Of a DNA stretch of 64,000 nt, positions 48,838-57,246 are shown piece by piece (position 1 is the first letter of the stretch; the number at the start of each line of letters is the position of its first letter). Under the pieces are notes generated by a model. The model was not told the origin of the DNA, did no database searches, and worked only from the letters and a program-made list of their open reading frames with translations. Origin of the DNA: Psychrosphaera aestuarii (lineage in GTDB: Bacteria > Pseudomonadota > Gammaproteobacteria > Enterobacterales > Alteromonadaceae). Location of the stretch: NCBI RefSeq assembly GCF_017948405.1, contig NZ_CP072844.1, positions 2,542,001 to 2,606,000 on the forward strand, given 5' to 3'. Position numbers and translations under genes: made by a program.

Positions 48838-50055
48838 ATGTATAAATATATAAAAAATACAGGCACTTGCCTGTCATTCTGCCTGCTTGTAAGTATTTCA
48901 TATGCCGCTTACAGCAAGCAAAAAAGTGAGTCGTGGTTAGACACACAAATAAATAAAGATCCCGAAATAATTGAAGCAAGAGAGTTGTTAATCGCAAGCA
49001 ATCATCATGCAAAAAGCTTAACTCAGGCAATATATAACCCTGAGCTTGACGCAAGTTTTGAGAAAGAAGGTGATTTTAATAACTATTCAATCGGTTTGAG
49101 TCAGACCATTGATTTTTGGGATAAACGCTCTGCCAATACGTCAATTGGCGAGATAACTCTTTATGCCAGCCAGCAGCACTTATTGAATTTAATCGATTCA
49201 AAAAAGGCCGATGCGTTAATTGCTTTGACAAATTGGCAATCAGCGAAAGATACTGCACAGCTATCTACGGAGAGAGAAAGTCAACTGCAAACCTTACTTA
49301 GTATTGTGGAAGACAAACAAAAGGCGGGAATACTTGAGCCTCTAGATGCTGAGCTGGTTTACTTAAACTTGTCTCAAGTTTTTAGTGAAATAGCTGAAGA
49401 TCAAATCGAGCTAAAAAATGCTGAGGTTAAAGTTAAAGAGCTGCTGCCTGATTGGACACCAGAGTTAGCCAGTAAAATCTCTATTGATTTCGATGTTGAA
49501 AACTATTCATACAAAGCTGAATGGATTGAACAACACCCCCAAGTACAATTCGCTAAAGCAAAATGGAAAGAGCAACAAGCTAAAGCACAACTAACAACCA
49601 TTGAGAATAAAGCTAATCCCACCATAGGGATTAGCGCAGGAAAAAATAGTGACGATAATATCGTTGGCTTAACATTCTCTATGCCTTTGAATATCAGAAA
49701 TAACTATTCCGATGCTACTAAAGCGGCATATTCAGAAGCCGTTGCTGCGGAAGCTTATTTCCAATCCATTTATCGAAAATGCTCTTTTGAAGCTCAGGCC
49801 AACTATGAATCCCTCATGATCAGTAAAAAATACTATCAGCGATGGCAAAACCTTATGCAAAACCGAATTGATAATAGCGCGAGGTTGCTAAACGCTCGTT
49901 GGGAGGCTGGAGACATCAATACTTCAGACTATCTAATAGCGTTGAGCCAAAGAGCTGATGGATTGCACTCAGGCATTCAACTAGAAAAACAATTTAGACT
50001 CTCTGAAATAGCCTTCATTTGGAGCATGGGTCAATTATCTAAGTTTAAGATTTAA
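48838..50055 (+). CDS. czcC: CzcC-like outer membrane efflux protein
   Basis: Protein of 405 residues with a signal peptide (ending about residue 26) and the repeated helical hairpins of TolC-type channels (E-I-I-E-A-R-E-L-L, then Y-N-P-E-L-D-A-S). It is short for the family but complete in outline. It would be the outer-membrane exit of the RND pump encoded by the next two genes. The ATG follows AAGAAG. Confidence 0.85.
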   Translation: MYKYIKNTGTCLSFCLLVSISYAAYSKQKSESWLDTQINKDPEIIEARELLIASNHHAKSLTQAIYNPELDASFEKEGDFNNYSIGLSQTIDFWDKRSANTSIGEITLYASQQHLLNLIDSKKADALIALTNWQSAKDTAQLSTERESQLQTLLSIVEDKQKAGILEPLDAELVYLNLSQVFSEIAEDQIELKNAEVKVKELLPDWTPELASKISIDFDVENYSYKAEWIEQHPQVQFAKAKWKEQQAKAQLTTIENKANPTIGISAGKNSDDNIVGLTFSMPLNIRNNYSDATKAAYSEAVAAEAYFQSIYRKCSFEAQANYESLMISKKYYQRWQNLMQNRIDNSARLLNARWEAGDINTSDYLIALSQRADGLHSGIQLEKQFRLSEIAFIWSMGQLSKFKI

Positions 50056-50109
50056 TTAGTTAAAACGGCAATTAGAAATCTTAAACGTTAAAAGAATATA
50101 GGTAAAAAA

Positions 50110-51399
50110 ATGAATACATTATTTAGCAAAAAATTATTAGCAATAGTAATTAGTGGACTTTTTTTAGGTGGGACATTAAGCGGTGAAGTGTATGCTCTAC
50201 AAGTAAATACAATTGAACCTGTAACAGCAAATCCCAAAAAACATAAACACGAACACTCGGAAAGTGAAGAAAATCATGTAGAAGAAGGCCATCAGGAAAA
50301 TGAAGGCAACCATTCTGAAAAAGACACAGAACATGACGAACATGGTCACGACCAAGAGAGCAAAAATAAAGAAACTGAAGAGGAACATGAAGAAGGTATT
50401 ACTCTAAGCCCTCAAAAAATGTCACTAGCCAATATTAAAGTTCAAAGCATAAGACCTGATTATCAATTCAGTACAATCTATGCGCCCGGAGAGGTCAAAG
50501 TAGATGGTTATAGCAGCTATGTCGTTTCTCCCCGTACCGAGTCAGTGATAATAAGCAGACATACTGCACTCGGTGAACACGTAGAAAAAGGACAAAAGCT
50601 GGTCACCCTATTTAGTGAAGCAATGGCTCAAGCTCAAGCTGACTACTTGATTGCGTCAACTGAATGGCAGCGAGTAAAGAAATTAGGCAACAAAACAGTA
50701 AGTGAAAGTCGTTTACTTCAGGCTCAAACCACATTTAACGCCACATACGGAAAACTTATCGCACTAGGGTTAACTGAAAAAGCTATAAAAGACATATCAA
50801 ATAAAGACATAACTTCGTTTGGCCAATATTCGCTAGTAGCTCAGCGAGAAGGAGTAGTTTTACAAGATGACTTCACCCAAGGCCAACGAGTCGATGCGGG
50901 TGATACTATCATGCTTTTGGCAGATGAAAATAAGCTGTGGGTGGAAGCTAAAGTATCACCCAACAAAAAGCTCAATCTATCAATCAACTCTCCGGCAATA
51001 GTTAAATTAGAAGGAGAGGATTATAAGGCAAAAGTTATTCAGGAAGCCCACACGATTGATCCCATCACTAGAACTCGAATCATTCGCCTAAGTGTTAATA
51101 ATGCAGATGACAATCTCCATTCAGGCATGTTTGTTAAAGTATATTTCCAATTTGCCACTGAACAAAAAGTTATGGCCGTTCCAGAAGAAGCGCTAATTAG
51201 AAGTGCGGACGGAGATTGGACCGTATTTGTTGAGGATCATCCCGGTGAATTCAAAGCGACAGAGGTTGAGTTAGGTCGTTCTCTAGGTAATTTCAGAGAA
51301 ATATTTGGTTTAGAAAGTGGTACTCGTGTGGTCACTCAAGGAGCGTTTTTTGTTGCTTCTGAAATAGCTAAAGGCGGATTTGATCCGCATAACCATTAA
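50110..51399 (+). CDS. czcB: CzcB-like membrane fusion protein with His/Glu-rich N-terminus
   Basis: Protein of 429 residues. After a signal peptide or anchor, residues about 42-95 are an extreme His, Glu and Asp-rich segment (H-K-H-E-H-S-E-S, H-D-E-H-G-H-D), a likely periplasmic Zn/Cd/Co/Ni buffer. The RND adaptor fold follows: G-E-V-K-V-D-G-Y, lipoyl-like G-E-H-V-E-K-G-Q-K-L, and V-P-E-E-A-L-I. It links the inner-membrane pump to CzcC. It lies 11 bp before the pump gene. Confidence 0.9.
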   Translation: MNTLFSKKLLAIVISGLFLGGTLSGEVYALQVNTIEPVTANPKKHKHEHSESEENHVEEGHQENEGNHSEKDTEHDEHGHDQESKNKETEEEHEEGITLSPQKMSLANIKVQSIRPDYQFSTIYAPGEVKVDGYSSYVVSPRTESVIISRHTALGEHVEKGQKLVTLFSEAMAQAQADYLIASTEWQRVKKLGNKTVSESRLLQAQTTFNATYGKLIALGLTEKAIKDISNKDITSFGQYSLVAQREGVVLQDDFTQGQRVDAGDTIMLLADENKLWVEAKVSPNKKLNLSINSPAIVKLEGEDYKAKVIQEAHTIDPITRTRIIRLSVNNADDNLHSGMFVKVYFQFATEQKVMAVPEEALIRSADGDWTVFVEDHPGEFKATEVELGRSLGNFREIFGLESGTRVVTQGAFFVASEIAKGGFDPHNH

Positions 51400-51410
51400 G
51401 GAGAGCCGCT

Positions 51411-54400
51411 ATGTTTAATAAAATTATAGATTGGTCTGTAAACAACCGACTCCTTATTTTGATTGCCTTATTTGCCACTATTGTTGGCGCAATAATGGTG
51501 ATCCCAAAACTGAACTTGGATGCTTTCCCTGATGTGACTAATGTTCAAGTCGCGGTTAATACAGAAGCGCCGGGGCTTGCCGCAGAAGAAGTAGAACAAC
51601 TCATCACTTATCCGATTGAAGCGGTCATGTATGCGTTACCTGATGTTGAACAAGTACGTTCAATTTCCAAAACGGGGCTGTCTGGCGTTACTGTCGTTTT
51701 TAAAGAAGGGACTGATATCTATTTTGCACGGCAGCTCGTCTTTGAACGGCTTCAAGCTGCAAAAGAGTTGATACCTGACGGTGTAGGTACGCCTGAAATG
51801 GGACCAAATACGTCTGGGTTAGGTCAAGTATTTCAATACTTGCTCGTGTCAGATAAAGACGCAGGATATGACTCAATGGCGCTCAGAAGCCTCAATGATT
51901 GGATAATCAAATTGCTAATTATGCCAGTTGATGGTGTCACAGATGTCTTATCTTTCGGAGGTAATGTTAGGCAATATCAAGTGAACATAGCTCCCTCTAA
52001 GCTCCTTGCATATGGATTGTCGCAAGAAGATATCGTTAATGCACTTGATAGTAACAATGCCAACGTTGGCGGTTGGTATATGAACCGAGGACAAGAGCAG
52101 CTTGTTATTCGAGGAACGGGTTGGTTCGAAAGTGGTGAAGCAGGCATTAGCAACATTAAGCAAGTACCTGTAAAAACCGTAGATGGTACTGTTGTGACGG
52201 TTTCTGATGTCGCCAAAGTTGAACTAGGTAGTGAAATTCGACAAGGTGCGGTCACTATGACCCGTAAAACGTCCGAAGGAAAAGTTGAAAACCTAGGTGA
52301 AGTTGTATCAGGCATTGTACTCAAGCGTATGGGTTCCAATACAAAAGCAACCATTGATGGTATTAATGCACGAATTCCACTAATCAATCAGGCATTACCT
52401 AAAGGTGTTCGATTCGAACCCTTCTATGATCAAGCTGATTTAATCGAACAAGCTGTCAGTACTGTAGTCAATGCACTAGCACTTGCCTTTATCTTTATTT
52501 GTATCGTGCTTGCCCTGTTCTTAATGAATTTAAGAGCAACGTTTCTTGTTCTTATTTCCATTCCAATATCGGTAGGTATTGCATTAATGATCATGGCTTG
52601 GTGGGGAATTTCTGCCAATCTTATGTCACTAGGTGGCATTGCCGTAGCTATTGGTATGCTTGTGGACGGCTCAGTGGTCATGGTTGAAAATATGTTTAAA
52701 CATTTAAACCACCCTGATTCAACACACCAACAAAGTGTAGAAGCACGTGTTCCTAGTGATGATACTGATCCCTTTGCAATAGAAAAAGATGATCATGGTA
52801 TCGAGTTGCGGCTAAAACAAGCAGGCAAAGAAGTGGCTCGCCCAGTATTTTTTGCTGCTTCTGTCATTTTAGTCGTGTTCTTGCCTTTGTTTAGCTTTGA
52901 AGGCGTCGAAGCAAAATTATTCCAGCCAATGGCAATTAGTATTATTTTAGCCATCATTTCAGCTATTGTTGTTGCCTTGTTTATCGTACCAGCACTCGCC
53001 ACTTTCATGTTCAAAAAAGGCATAAAAGAAAGAGAAAGCTTTGTCGTTAAACCTTTAGATAAGCTATATAAAAAGGGGCTTAAGTTTGCACTTAAACGTA
53101 CCAAGTTAATTGTTGTTACCTCGCTAATTATGGTTGTTTCGGCTTTTTCAATTATACCTTACATAGGTACTGAATTCGTTCCAGAGCTAGAAGAAGGAAC
53201 AATTAACTTAAGAGCAACTCTTGCTCCTTCTTCTAGTTTAGATACTGCATTGATGGTTTCACCTATATTAGAAGAAAAGTTGATGGCATTTCCTGAAGTT
53301 ACTTATGCGCTAAGCCGTATCGGGCGACCTGATATTGGCGGCGATCCTGAACCAGTTAATAACATCGAGATTTATATCGGACTTAAACCTGTATCCGAGT
53401 GGACCAGTGCTTCAAACCGTTATGAACTGCAAAACAAAATGGAACAATCGCTTGAAGAGTTTCCGGGACTTTTACTGAACTTTTCTCAACCAATTGCCAC
53501 CCGTGTAGATGAGTTACTATCTGGTGTAAAAGCACAACTAGCGATAAAGCTGTTTGGGCCAGACCTCAATCAATTGGCAGTTAAAGGGCAAGAAATAGAA
53601 TCGGCAATTAAAGAAGTTGAAGGCGCTAGAGATGTTGCGCTTGAACAAATAGCTGGTGAAGCTCAATTAGTTGTAAAGCCAAACAGACAAGAGCTTTCAC
53701 GTTTTGGCCTATCGGTCGGTGATATAATGGAAGTGATACGAGATGGTATAGGTGGAGTTGAAGCAGGACAAATCATCAACGGGAATGAGCGTTATGATAT
53801 ATATGTGCGTTTAGAAAAAGAATATCGTAGTAATAAAGAAGCTATTTCTGATATTCGCATTCAGTCTCCAACAGGGGCTTGGGTTCGTCTTGGTGATGTT
53901 GCAACAATCTCTTTTGAGTCAGGCCCTCCGCAAGTGAGAAGAGATGATGTGCAACGACGTGTTGTTATCCAAGCCAACGTACAGAATCGAGATATGGGCA
54001 GTGTTGTTGCCGATATCAGACAAGTAATCGCCGAGAAAGTCGATTTACCTGCTGGCTACTCTGTTGCCATTGGTGGTCAATTTGAAAGTCAACAACGAGC
54101 ACAACAACGGTTAGCTATAGTGGTTCCTTTATCTTTGGCGCTAATTGCTCTTTTGCTTTACTTCGCATTTGGCTCAGTTGGTCAAGCCATGTTGATTTTA
54201 GTTAATGTCCCATTAGCTGTTATCGGTGGTGTTTTCTCCTTATATTTCTCTGGGCAATACTTGTCCGTACCAAGCTCCGTTGGCTTCATTACACTATTTG
54301 GTGTTGCAGTGTTAAATGGTGTGGTTATGGTTGAAAGTATAAACCAGCGAATTAGAGATGGCTTAGAAGTCACTGATGCTGTTTTTGAAGGAGCAACTTC

Positions 54401-54611
54401 TCGTTTGAGACCTGTTCTTATGACAGCAATAACATCTGCATTAGGTTTAATACCGATGTTAATGTCAAATGGTGTAGGAGCTGAAATACAACGACCACTG
54501 GCAAGTGTTATAGTTGGTGGTTTGATAACAGCAACATTACTCACATTGTTTGTTTTGCCTGTTTTATATCGCTGGTTCTCCAAAAAGAAAATTGAGGAGT
54601 TATCCCGCTAA
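51411..54611 (+). CDS. czcA: HME-family RND cation efflux pump (CzcA-like)
   Basis: Protein of 1066 residues, full length. The N-terminus V-N-N-R-L-L-I-L-I-A, D-A-F-P-D-V-T-N-V-Q-V-A-V-N-T-E-A-P-G, and the membrane signature A-I-G-M-L-V-D-G-S-V-V-M-V-E-N-M-F-K mark an HME-RND pump of a divalent-cation type, distinct from the CusA-like pump at 37750. The exact metal (Zn, Cd, Co or Ni) cannot be told. The signature differs from classic CzcA (A-x-D-F-G-x-x-V-D-G), having no D-F-G, so CzcA is used only as a general name. GGAG lies 6 bp before the ATG. Confidence 0.88.
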   Translation: MFNKIIDWSVNNRLLILIALFATIVGAIMVIPKLNLDAFPDVTNVQVAVNTEAPGLAAEEVEQLITYPIEAVMYALPDVEQVRSISKTGLSGVTVVFKEGTDIYFARQLVFERLQAAKELIPDGVGTPEMGPNTSGLGQVFQYLLVSDKDAGYDSMALRSLNDWIIKLLIMPVDGVTDVLSFGGNVRQYQVNIAPSKLLAYGLSQEDIVNALDSNNANVGGWYMNRGQEQLVIRGTGWFESGEAGISNIKQVPVKTVDGTVVTVSDVAKVELGSEIRQGAVTMTRKTSEGKVENLGEVVSGIVLKRMGSNTKATIDGINARIPLINQALPKGVRFEPFYDQADLIEQAVSTVVNALALAFIFICIVLALFLMNLRATFLVLISIPISVGIALMIMAWWGISANLMSLGGIAVAIGMLVDGSVVMVENMFKHLNHPDSTHQQSVEARVPSDDTDPFAIEKDDHGIELRLKQAGKEVARPVFFAASVILVVFLPLFSFEGVEAKLFQPMAISIILAIISAIVVALFIVPALATFMFKKGIKERESFVVKPLDKLYKKGLKFALKRTKLIVVTSLIMVVSAFSIIPYIGTEFVPELEEGTINLRATLAPSSSLDTALMVSPILEEKLMAFPEVTYALSRIGRPDIGGDPEPVNNIEIYIGLKPVSEWTSASNRYELQNKMEQSLEEFPGLLLNFSQPIATRVDELLSGVKAQLAIKLFGPDLNQLAVKGQEIESAIKEVEGARDVALEQIAGEAQLVVKPNRQELSRFGLSVGDIMEVIRDGIGGVEAGQIINGNERYDIYVRLEKEYRSNKEAISDIRIQSPTGAWVRLGDVATISFESGPPQVRRDDVQRRVVIQANVQNRDMGSVVADIRQVIAEKVDLPAGYSVAIGGQFESQQRAQQRLAIVVPLSLALIALLLYFAFGSVGQAMLILVNVPLAVIGGVFSLYFSGQYLSVPSSVGFITLFGVAVLNGVVMVESINQRIRDGLEVTDAVFEGATSRLRPVLMTAITSALGLIPMLMSNGVGAEIQRPLASVIVGGLITATLLTLFVLPVLYRWFSKKKIEELSR

Positions 54612-54630
54612 TTCAATTTTCATCAATTGT

Positions 54631-54667
54631 GAAGCTTCCGAATCAAGGAATATGAATTGGAAGCTTC
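54631..54667 (+). terminator. possible terminator after the second RND operon
   Basis: Perfect nine-bp stem GAAGCTTCC/GGAAGCTTC with a 19-base loop, 20 bp after the stop. It is followed by GCTTTATT, a weak T-run. Confidence 0.5.
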
Positions 54668-54768
54668 GCTTTATTGCTATCACTAAAAAGCTAGCTATTA
54701 CGTAAAATTACTAATCTGATCGAATATTGAATTTGTTGAAGTCATTCTAGACTCCTTATTTTCGTTAT

Positions 54769-55116
54769 TTAATGACTTTTATGTTGAGACTTAAGTTGCT
54801 CTCTCATTTCTAAAACTCGATCTGCCGAATAAGCTCCTGCTCTCATAACAACCAATTCAACAAACGAAATATCAATTAACTTGTGGTCAACATCAATCAC
54901 ATAGTAACTCCCATTATGTGTGGTTATTTCTAGTTTATCCTCGACAGCAGTTTTGCTAATAATCTTTGAAGTTACTATTTGCTCAAATGGCCGAAATCTG
55001 AATGTTTCATCGTCAATAACCACCCCTGATAAAAACTCGCCAATAAATGATTTTTCAAATTCTTTATAGTCATAGACTGAGACTATGTAGGCATCCTTTA
55101 AAAATGTTTTATCCAT
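54769..55116 (-). CDS. unknown protein A of the PhoH-linked cluster
   Basis: Protein of 115 residues of unknown function, no signal peptide or membrane segment. It aligns by eye over most of its length with the protein encoded next (55130-55447): V-T-S-K-I-I... against F-T-T-K-V-I..., and a C-terminal Y-S-A-D-R-V-L-E-M-R-E-Q-L against Y-S-P-N-E-L-L-E-L-R-D-M-L. The two are therefore likely paralogues. A segment V-V-I-D-D-E-T-F-R-F-R-P-F resembles motifs in the 345-residue protein at 55444. Last gene of the cluster, 13 bp after its paralogue. Confidence 0.6.
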   Translation of the reverse strand: MDKTFLKDAYIVSVYDYKEFEKSFIGEFLSGVVIDDETFRFRPFEQIVTSKIISKTAVEDKLEITTHNGSYYVIDVDHKLIDISFVELVVMRAGAYSADRVLEMREQLKSQHKSH

Positions 55117-55129
55117 GTGTTACTCCCTA

Positions 55130-55447
55130 CTAATAGCTAGCAGGGAGCATATCTCGCAACTCTAATAACTCATTTGGAGAATACATACACTCATGCATTA
55201 AATTGAACTCAAATACATTTACATCAAACTCTTTTGGTTCAGCATCTAAGGTATAAAAGTCAGCACCAAAAGTTCGGAACTCAAGGCCATTGATTTCGAT
55301 AACTTTTGTTGTGAACAAAACTTCTCCCTTTTTACCGCAATCACTATCTTCAGCAAATGTGGCGTAAAGCACCTGTTCAACTTTTTCCTCTGTATCAGAT
55401 TGAATTGAGATAAGTGTGGCGTTAGTCAGTTTGATTTTTGGTCTCAT
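55130..55447 (-). CDS. unknown protein B of the PhoH-linked cluster
   Basis: Protein of 105 residues, cytoplasmic, function unknown. It contains V-I-E-I-N-G-L-E-F-R-T-F-G-A-D-F, a motif seen twice more in the 345-residue protein encoded upstream, and ends in a helix E-L-L-E-L-R-D-M-L like that of protein A. The ATG overlaps the upstream stop by four bases (ATGA), so the two are translationally coupled. Confidence 0.62.
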   Translation of the reverse strand: MRPKIKLTNATLISIQSDTEEKVEQVLYATFAEDSDCGKKGEVLFTTKVIEINGLEFRTFGADFYTLDAEPKEFDVNVFEFNLMHECMYSPNELLELRDMLPASY

Positions 55448-56481
55448 GCTTGTGCTTCCTTGTTATCCTCAATGCTAAACGGGCGAAAAAAACTTAGATA
55501 TTTAACCCCATCGACTTCTAGTAAATTCTTGTCAGCATCAAAATGTGACAGAACACTAGATTGATACAACGAAATGTATTTTTCATAATCTATGGTGTTA
55601 AAAAAATTGGTATCAACGCGACGGGCATAGAAAATTAAGCTCTGCTGGTCTATACGAATAGTAAACTTTTGATCTCCATCTACGTTTTTGACCTGTAGAC
55701 ATAAATCGGGTTTGTGCCAATCAGATACATAGGAAGGAACCAGTGGGAAGCCATAAACCAAATAACGCATGCCCTCGATTTTGAAGGTTGTTGGACTGAA
55801 CTGAGTCTTGCTTACTTTGCCGCTGTTGAATAGTTCGAGTGTCAACATCAGCCAATGTTCATGTTTCGAAAAGCTATTTCCGTCAGATATACAGCCTTCG
55901 AATTCACCATCATGGTTTACATGATTGATGTACATGTATTTTTTAATGTTATCCAAGGAAAGCTTTTCAAACGGAAACTTTGAAGCGATGAGCCTGAAAT
56001 AACAACCATGAACTTTTAAATCTGCATATTGAACTATCAACGGATCATCAAAGGCATCAAAGTATGGTCGCCACTCTAAGCGGAAGTCAGCTCCTGTATT
56101 TACAATAAACTTGGCATCTTCAGGTAACCCTAAAGCTTGGTAGATCACTGAAACTAACTCTAATGTTTCGATATCTACCAGCATCAGGCTTTCAATGCGG
56201 TTTGCCATTGACTCAATTTCTTTATGAAGCGACTCAATGATTTCTTGATCATCATATTCATTGATCATCAAGTATTTCAGGGAATCGTGCTTTAGAATTG
56301 AATCCAGATTTTCCTGTTCAAACACCTCAGTGAGACAATTATGGGTATCAGAAAAATGAGGGCTGTTATAAACACCTCTAGCCCACAGACCTTGTGCGTA
56401 AAGATCAGGAAACTCTAATAACTCAGCAAACTCTTTAGCTTGTTTGTTAAGCTTATTCTTTAATTGGTATAGCGAGATCAT
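55444..56481 (-). CDS. unknown 345-residue protein of the PhoH-linked cluster
   Basis: Protein of 345 residues, no membrane segment, family not recognised. The start (ATG at 56481) is fixed by GGAGA five bases upstream. The N-terminus L-N-K-Q-A-K-E-F-A-E-L-L-E-F-P-D-L-Y-A-Q-G resembles that of the 120-residue protein at 56690 (I-K-R-Q-A-K-R-L-S-K-K-L-S-I-P-L-G-Q-A-Q-E-G). Two C-terminal segments, F-K-I-E-G-M-R-Y-L-V-Y-G-F-P (about residue 237) and L-E-V-D-G-V-K-Y-L-S-F-F-R-P-F (about 318), repeat one motif that also occurs in proteins A and B. It seems to combine the head of one neighbour with repeats shared with the others, which suggests a joint complex. Confidence 0.65.
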   Translation of the reverse strand: MISLYQLKNKLNKQAKEFAELLEFPDLYAQGLWARGVYNSPHFSDTHNCLTEVFEQENLDSILKHDSLKYLMINEYDDQEIIESLHKEIESMANRIESLMLVDIETLELVSVIYQALGLPEDAKFIVNTGADFRLEWRPYFDAFDDPLIVQYADLKVHGCYFRLIASKFPFEKLSLDNIKKYMYINHVNHDGEFEGCISDGNSFSKHEHWLMLTLELFNSGKVSKTQFSPTTFKIEGMRYLVYGFPLVPSYVSDWHKPDLCLQVKNVDGDQKFTIRIDQQSLIFYARRVDTNFFNTIDYEKYISLYQSSVLSHFDADKNLLEVDGVKYLSFFRPFSIEDNKEAQA

Positions 56482-56584
56482 ATAGTTCTCCAAACAGTGC
56501 TTGCAAACAAACAATGGCCTACTAACACACTGTTTATCTGACTATTTGAATCACCAAATTTTTCGGATGCTCCGCTTCACTGCT

Positions 56585-56635
56585 CATATTTTTAACGAAA
56601 AAAATATGCGTAGGCGTAGGCTGTCCGGTCAGCCT
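56585..56635 (-). promoter_or_regulatory. pair of adjacent hairpins between two unknown genes
   Basis: CATATTTTT/AAAAATATG (56585-56593 with 56600-56608) and AGGCTG/CAGCCT (56618-56623 with 56630-56635). On the minus strand the GC hairpin comes first and the A/T hairpin with a long T-run follows. They lie 55-105 bp after the stop of the 120-residue gene and could partly terminate its transcript. Confidence 0.45.
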
Positions 56636-56689
56636 TCATCTTATAATATCGCCAAAAAACAAAATGACAACTTACGTATTTGTACAAAT

Positions 56690-57052
56690 TTATGTAGATA
56701 TTTTGAGTTTAAACTCTGAAAAGCTAAGCCCAAAAAGGGATATGACCAATTCTTCATTTATATTGGAGCCGGGAAATTTTTTTTCAAAATTTCCGATGAT
56801 GCTATCTAGGTGGCTAGCCAATATTTTTACTAAAAATATTTCCGAGTTTGGTGAGAGAGCGGAAAGTACTATCAATGGATTGTCAAAAGATTCAGCTTTT
56901 ATTTTTACTAGTAAATCACTGTAACTGTCACAGCCGTATAGACAAATAGATACTCCTTCTTGGGCCTGCCCAAGGGGAATTGATAACTTTTTTGACAACC
57001 TCTTTGCCTGACGCTTTATATTACTTATAAGCGCTTCTGATTCAAAAGACAT
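56690..57052 (-). CDS. small protein with glyoxalase-related N-terminal motif
   Basis: Protein of 120 residues from the ATG at 57052 (GGTG just upstream; a TTG seven codons earlier is possible). The first 45 residues, I-K-R-Q-A-K-R-L-S-K-K-L-S-I-P-L-G-Q-A-Q-E-G-V-S, then Y-D/S-Y-S-D-L-L, resemble the short helical module found at the N-terminus of glyoxalase-related proteins in plasmids and islands. No metal site for a glyoxalase is visible. The second half is unlike anything I recognise. It lies between the PhoH-like gene and the 345-residue gene. Confidence 0.6.
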   Translation of the reverse strand: MSFESEALISNIKRQAKRLSKKLSIPLGQAQEGVSICLYGCDSYSDLLVKIKAESFDNPLIVLSALSPNSEIFLVKILASHLDSIIGNFEKKFPGSNINEELVISLFGLSFSEFKLKIST

Positions 57053-57180
57053 ACGCACACCAAAACATAACAACTAAGGTCCACAGCACCCAAGTCATTA
57101 CATCTTCAATGTATGATTAATCTTTTAAACCCAGAGTAAATCCATTTCGTCCGCATGTGTGGAAACTGGCTTCTCTGAAA

Positions 57181-57203
57181 AGCCACTGCAAAAAGCAGTG
57201 GCT
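57181..57203 (-). terminator. terminator of the island phoH-like gene
   Basis: Perfect nine-bp stem AGCCACTGC/GCAGTGGCT with a five-base loop, followed on the minus strand by TTTTC. It lies 44 bp past the stop. The gap to the next gene in the same direction is about 130 bp, so the phoH-like gene may be a separate unit. Confidence 0.7.
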
Positions 57204-57246
57204 ATTGTCGCAATATTATAAGGAAATGTGAATGGTAGTTTGATGC

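Noticed and set aside
56501..56924. Two plus-strand reading frames near the unknown cluster
   Set aside because: They overlap the hairpin region and the start or body of minus-strand genes and show no ribosome site or recognisable protein.
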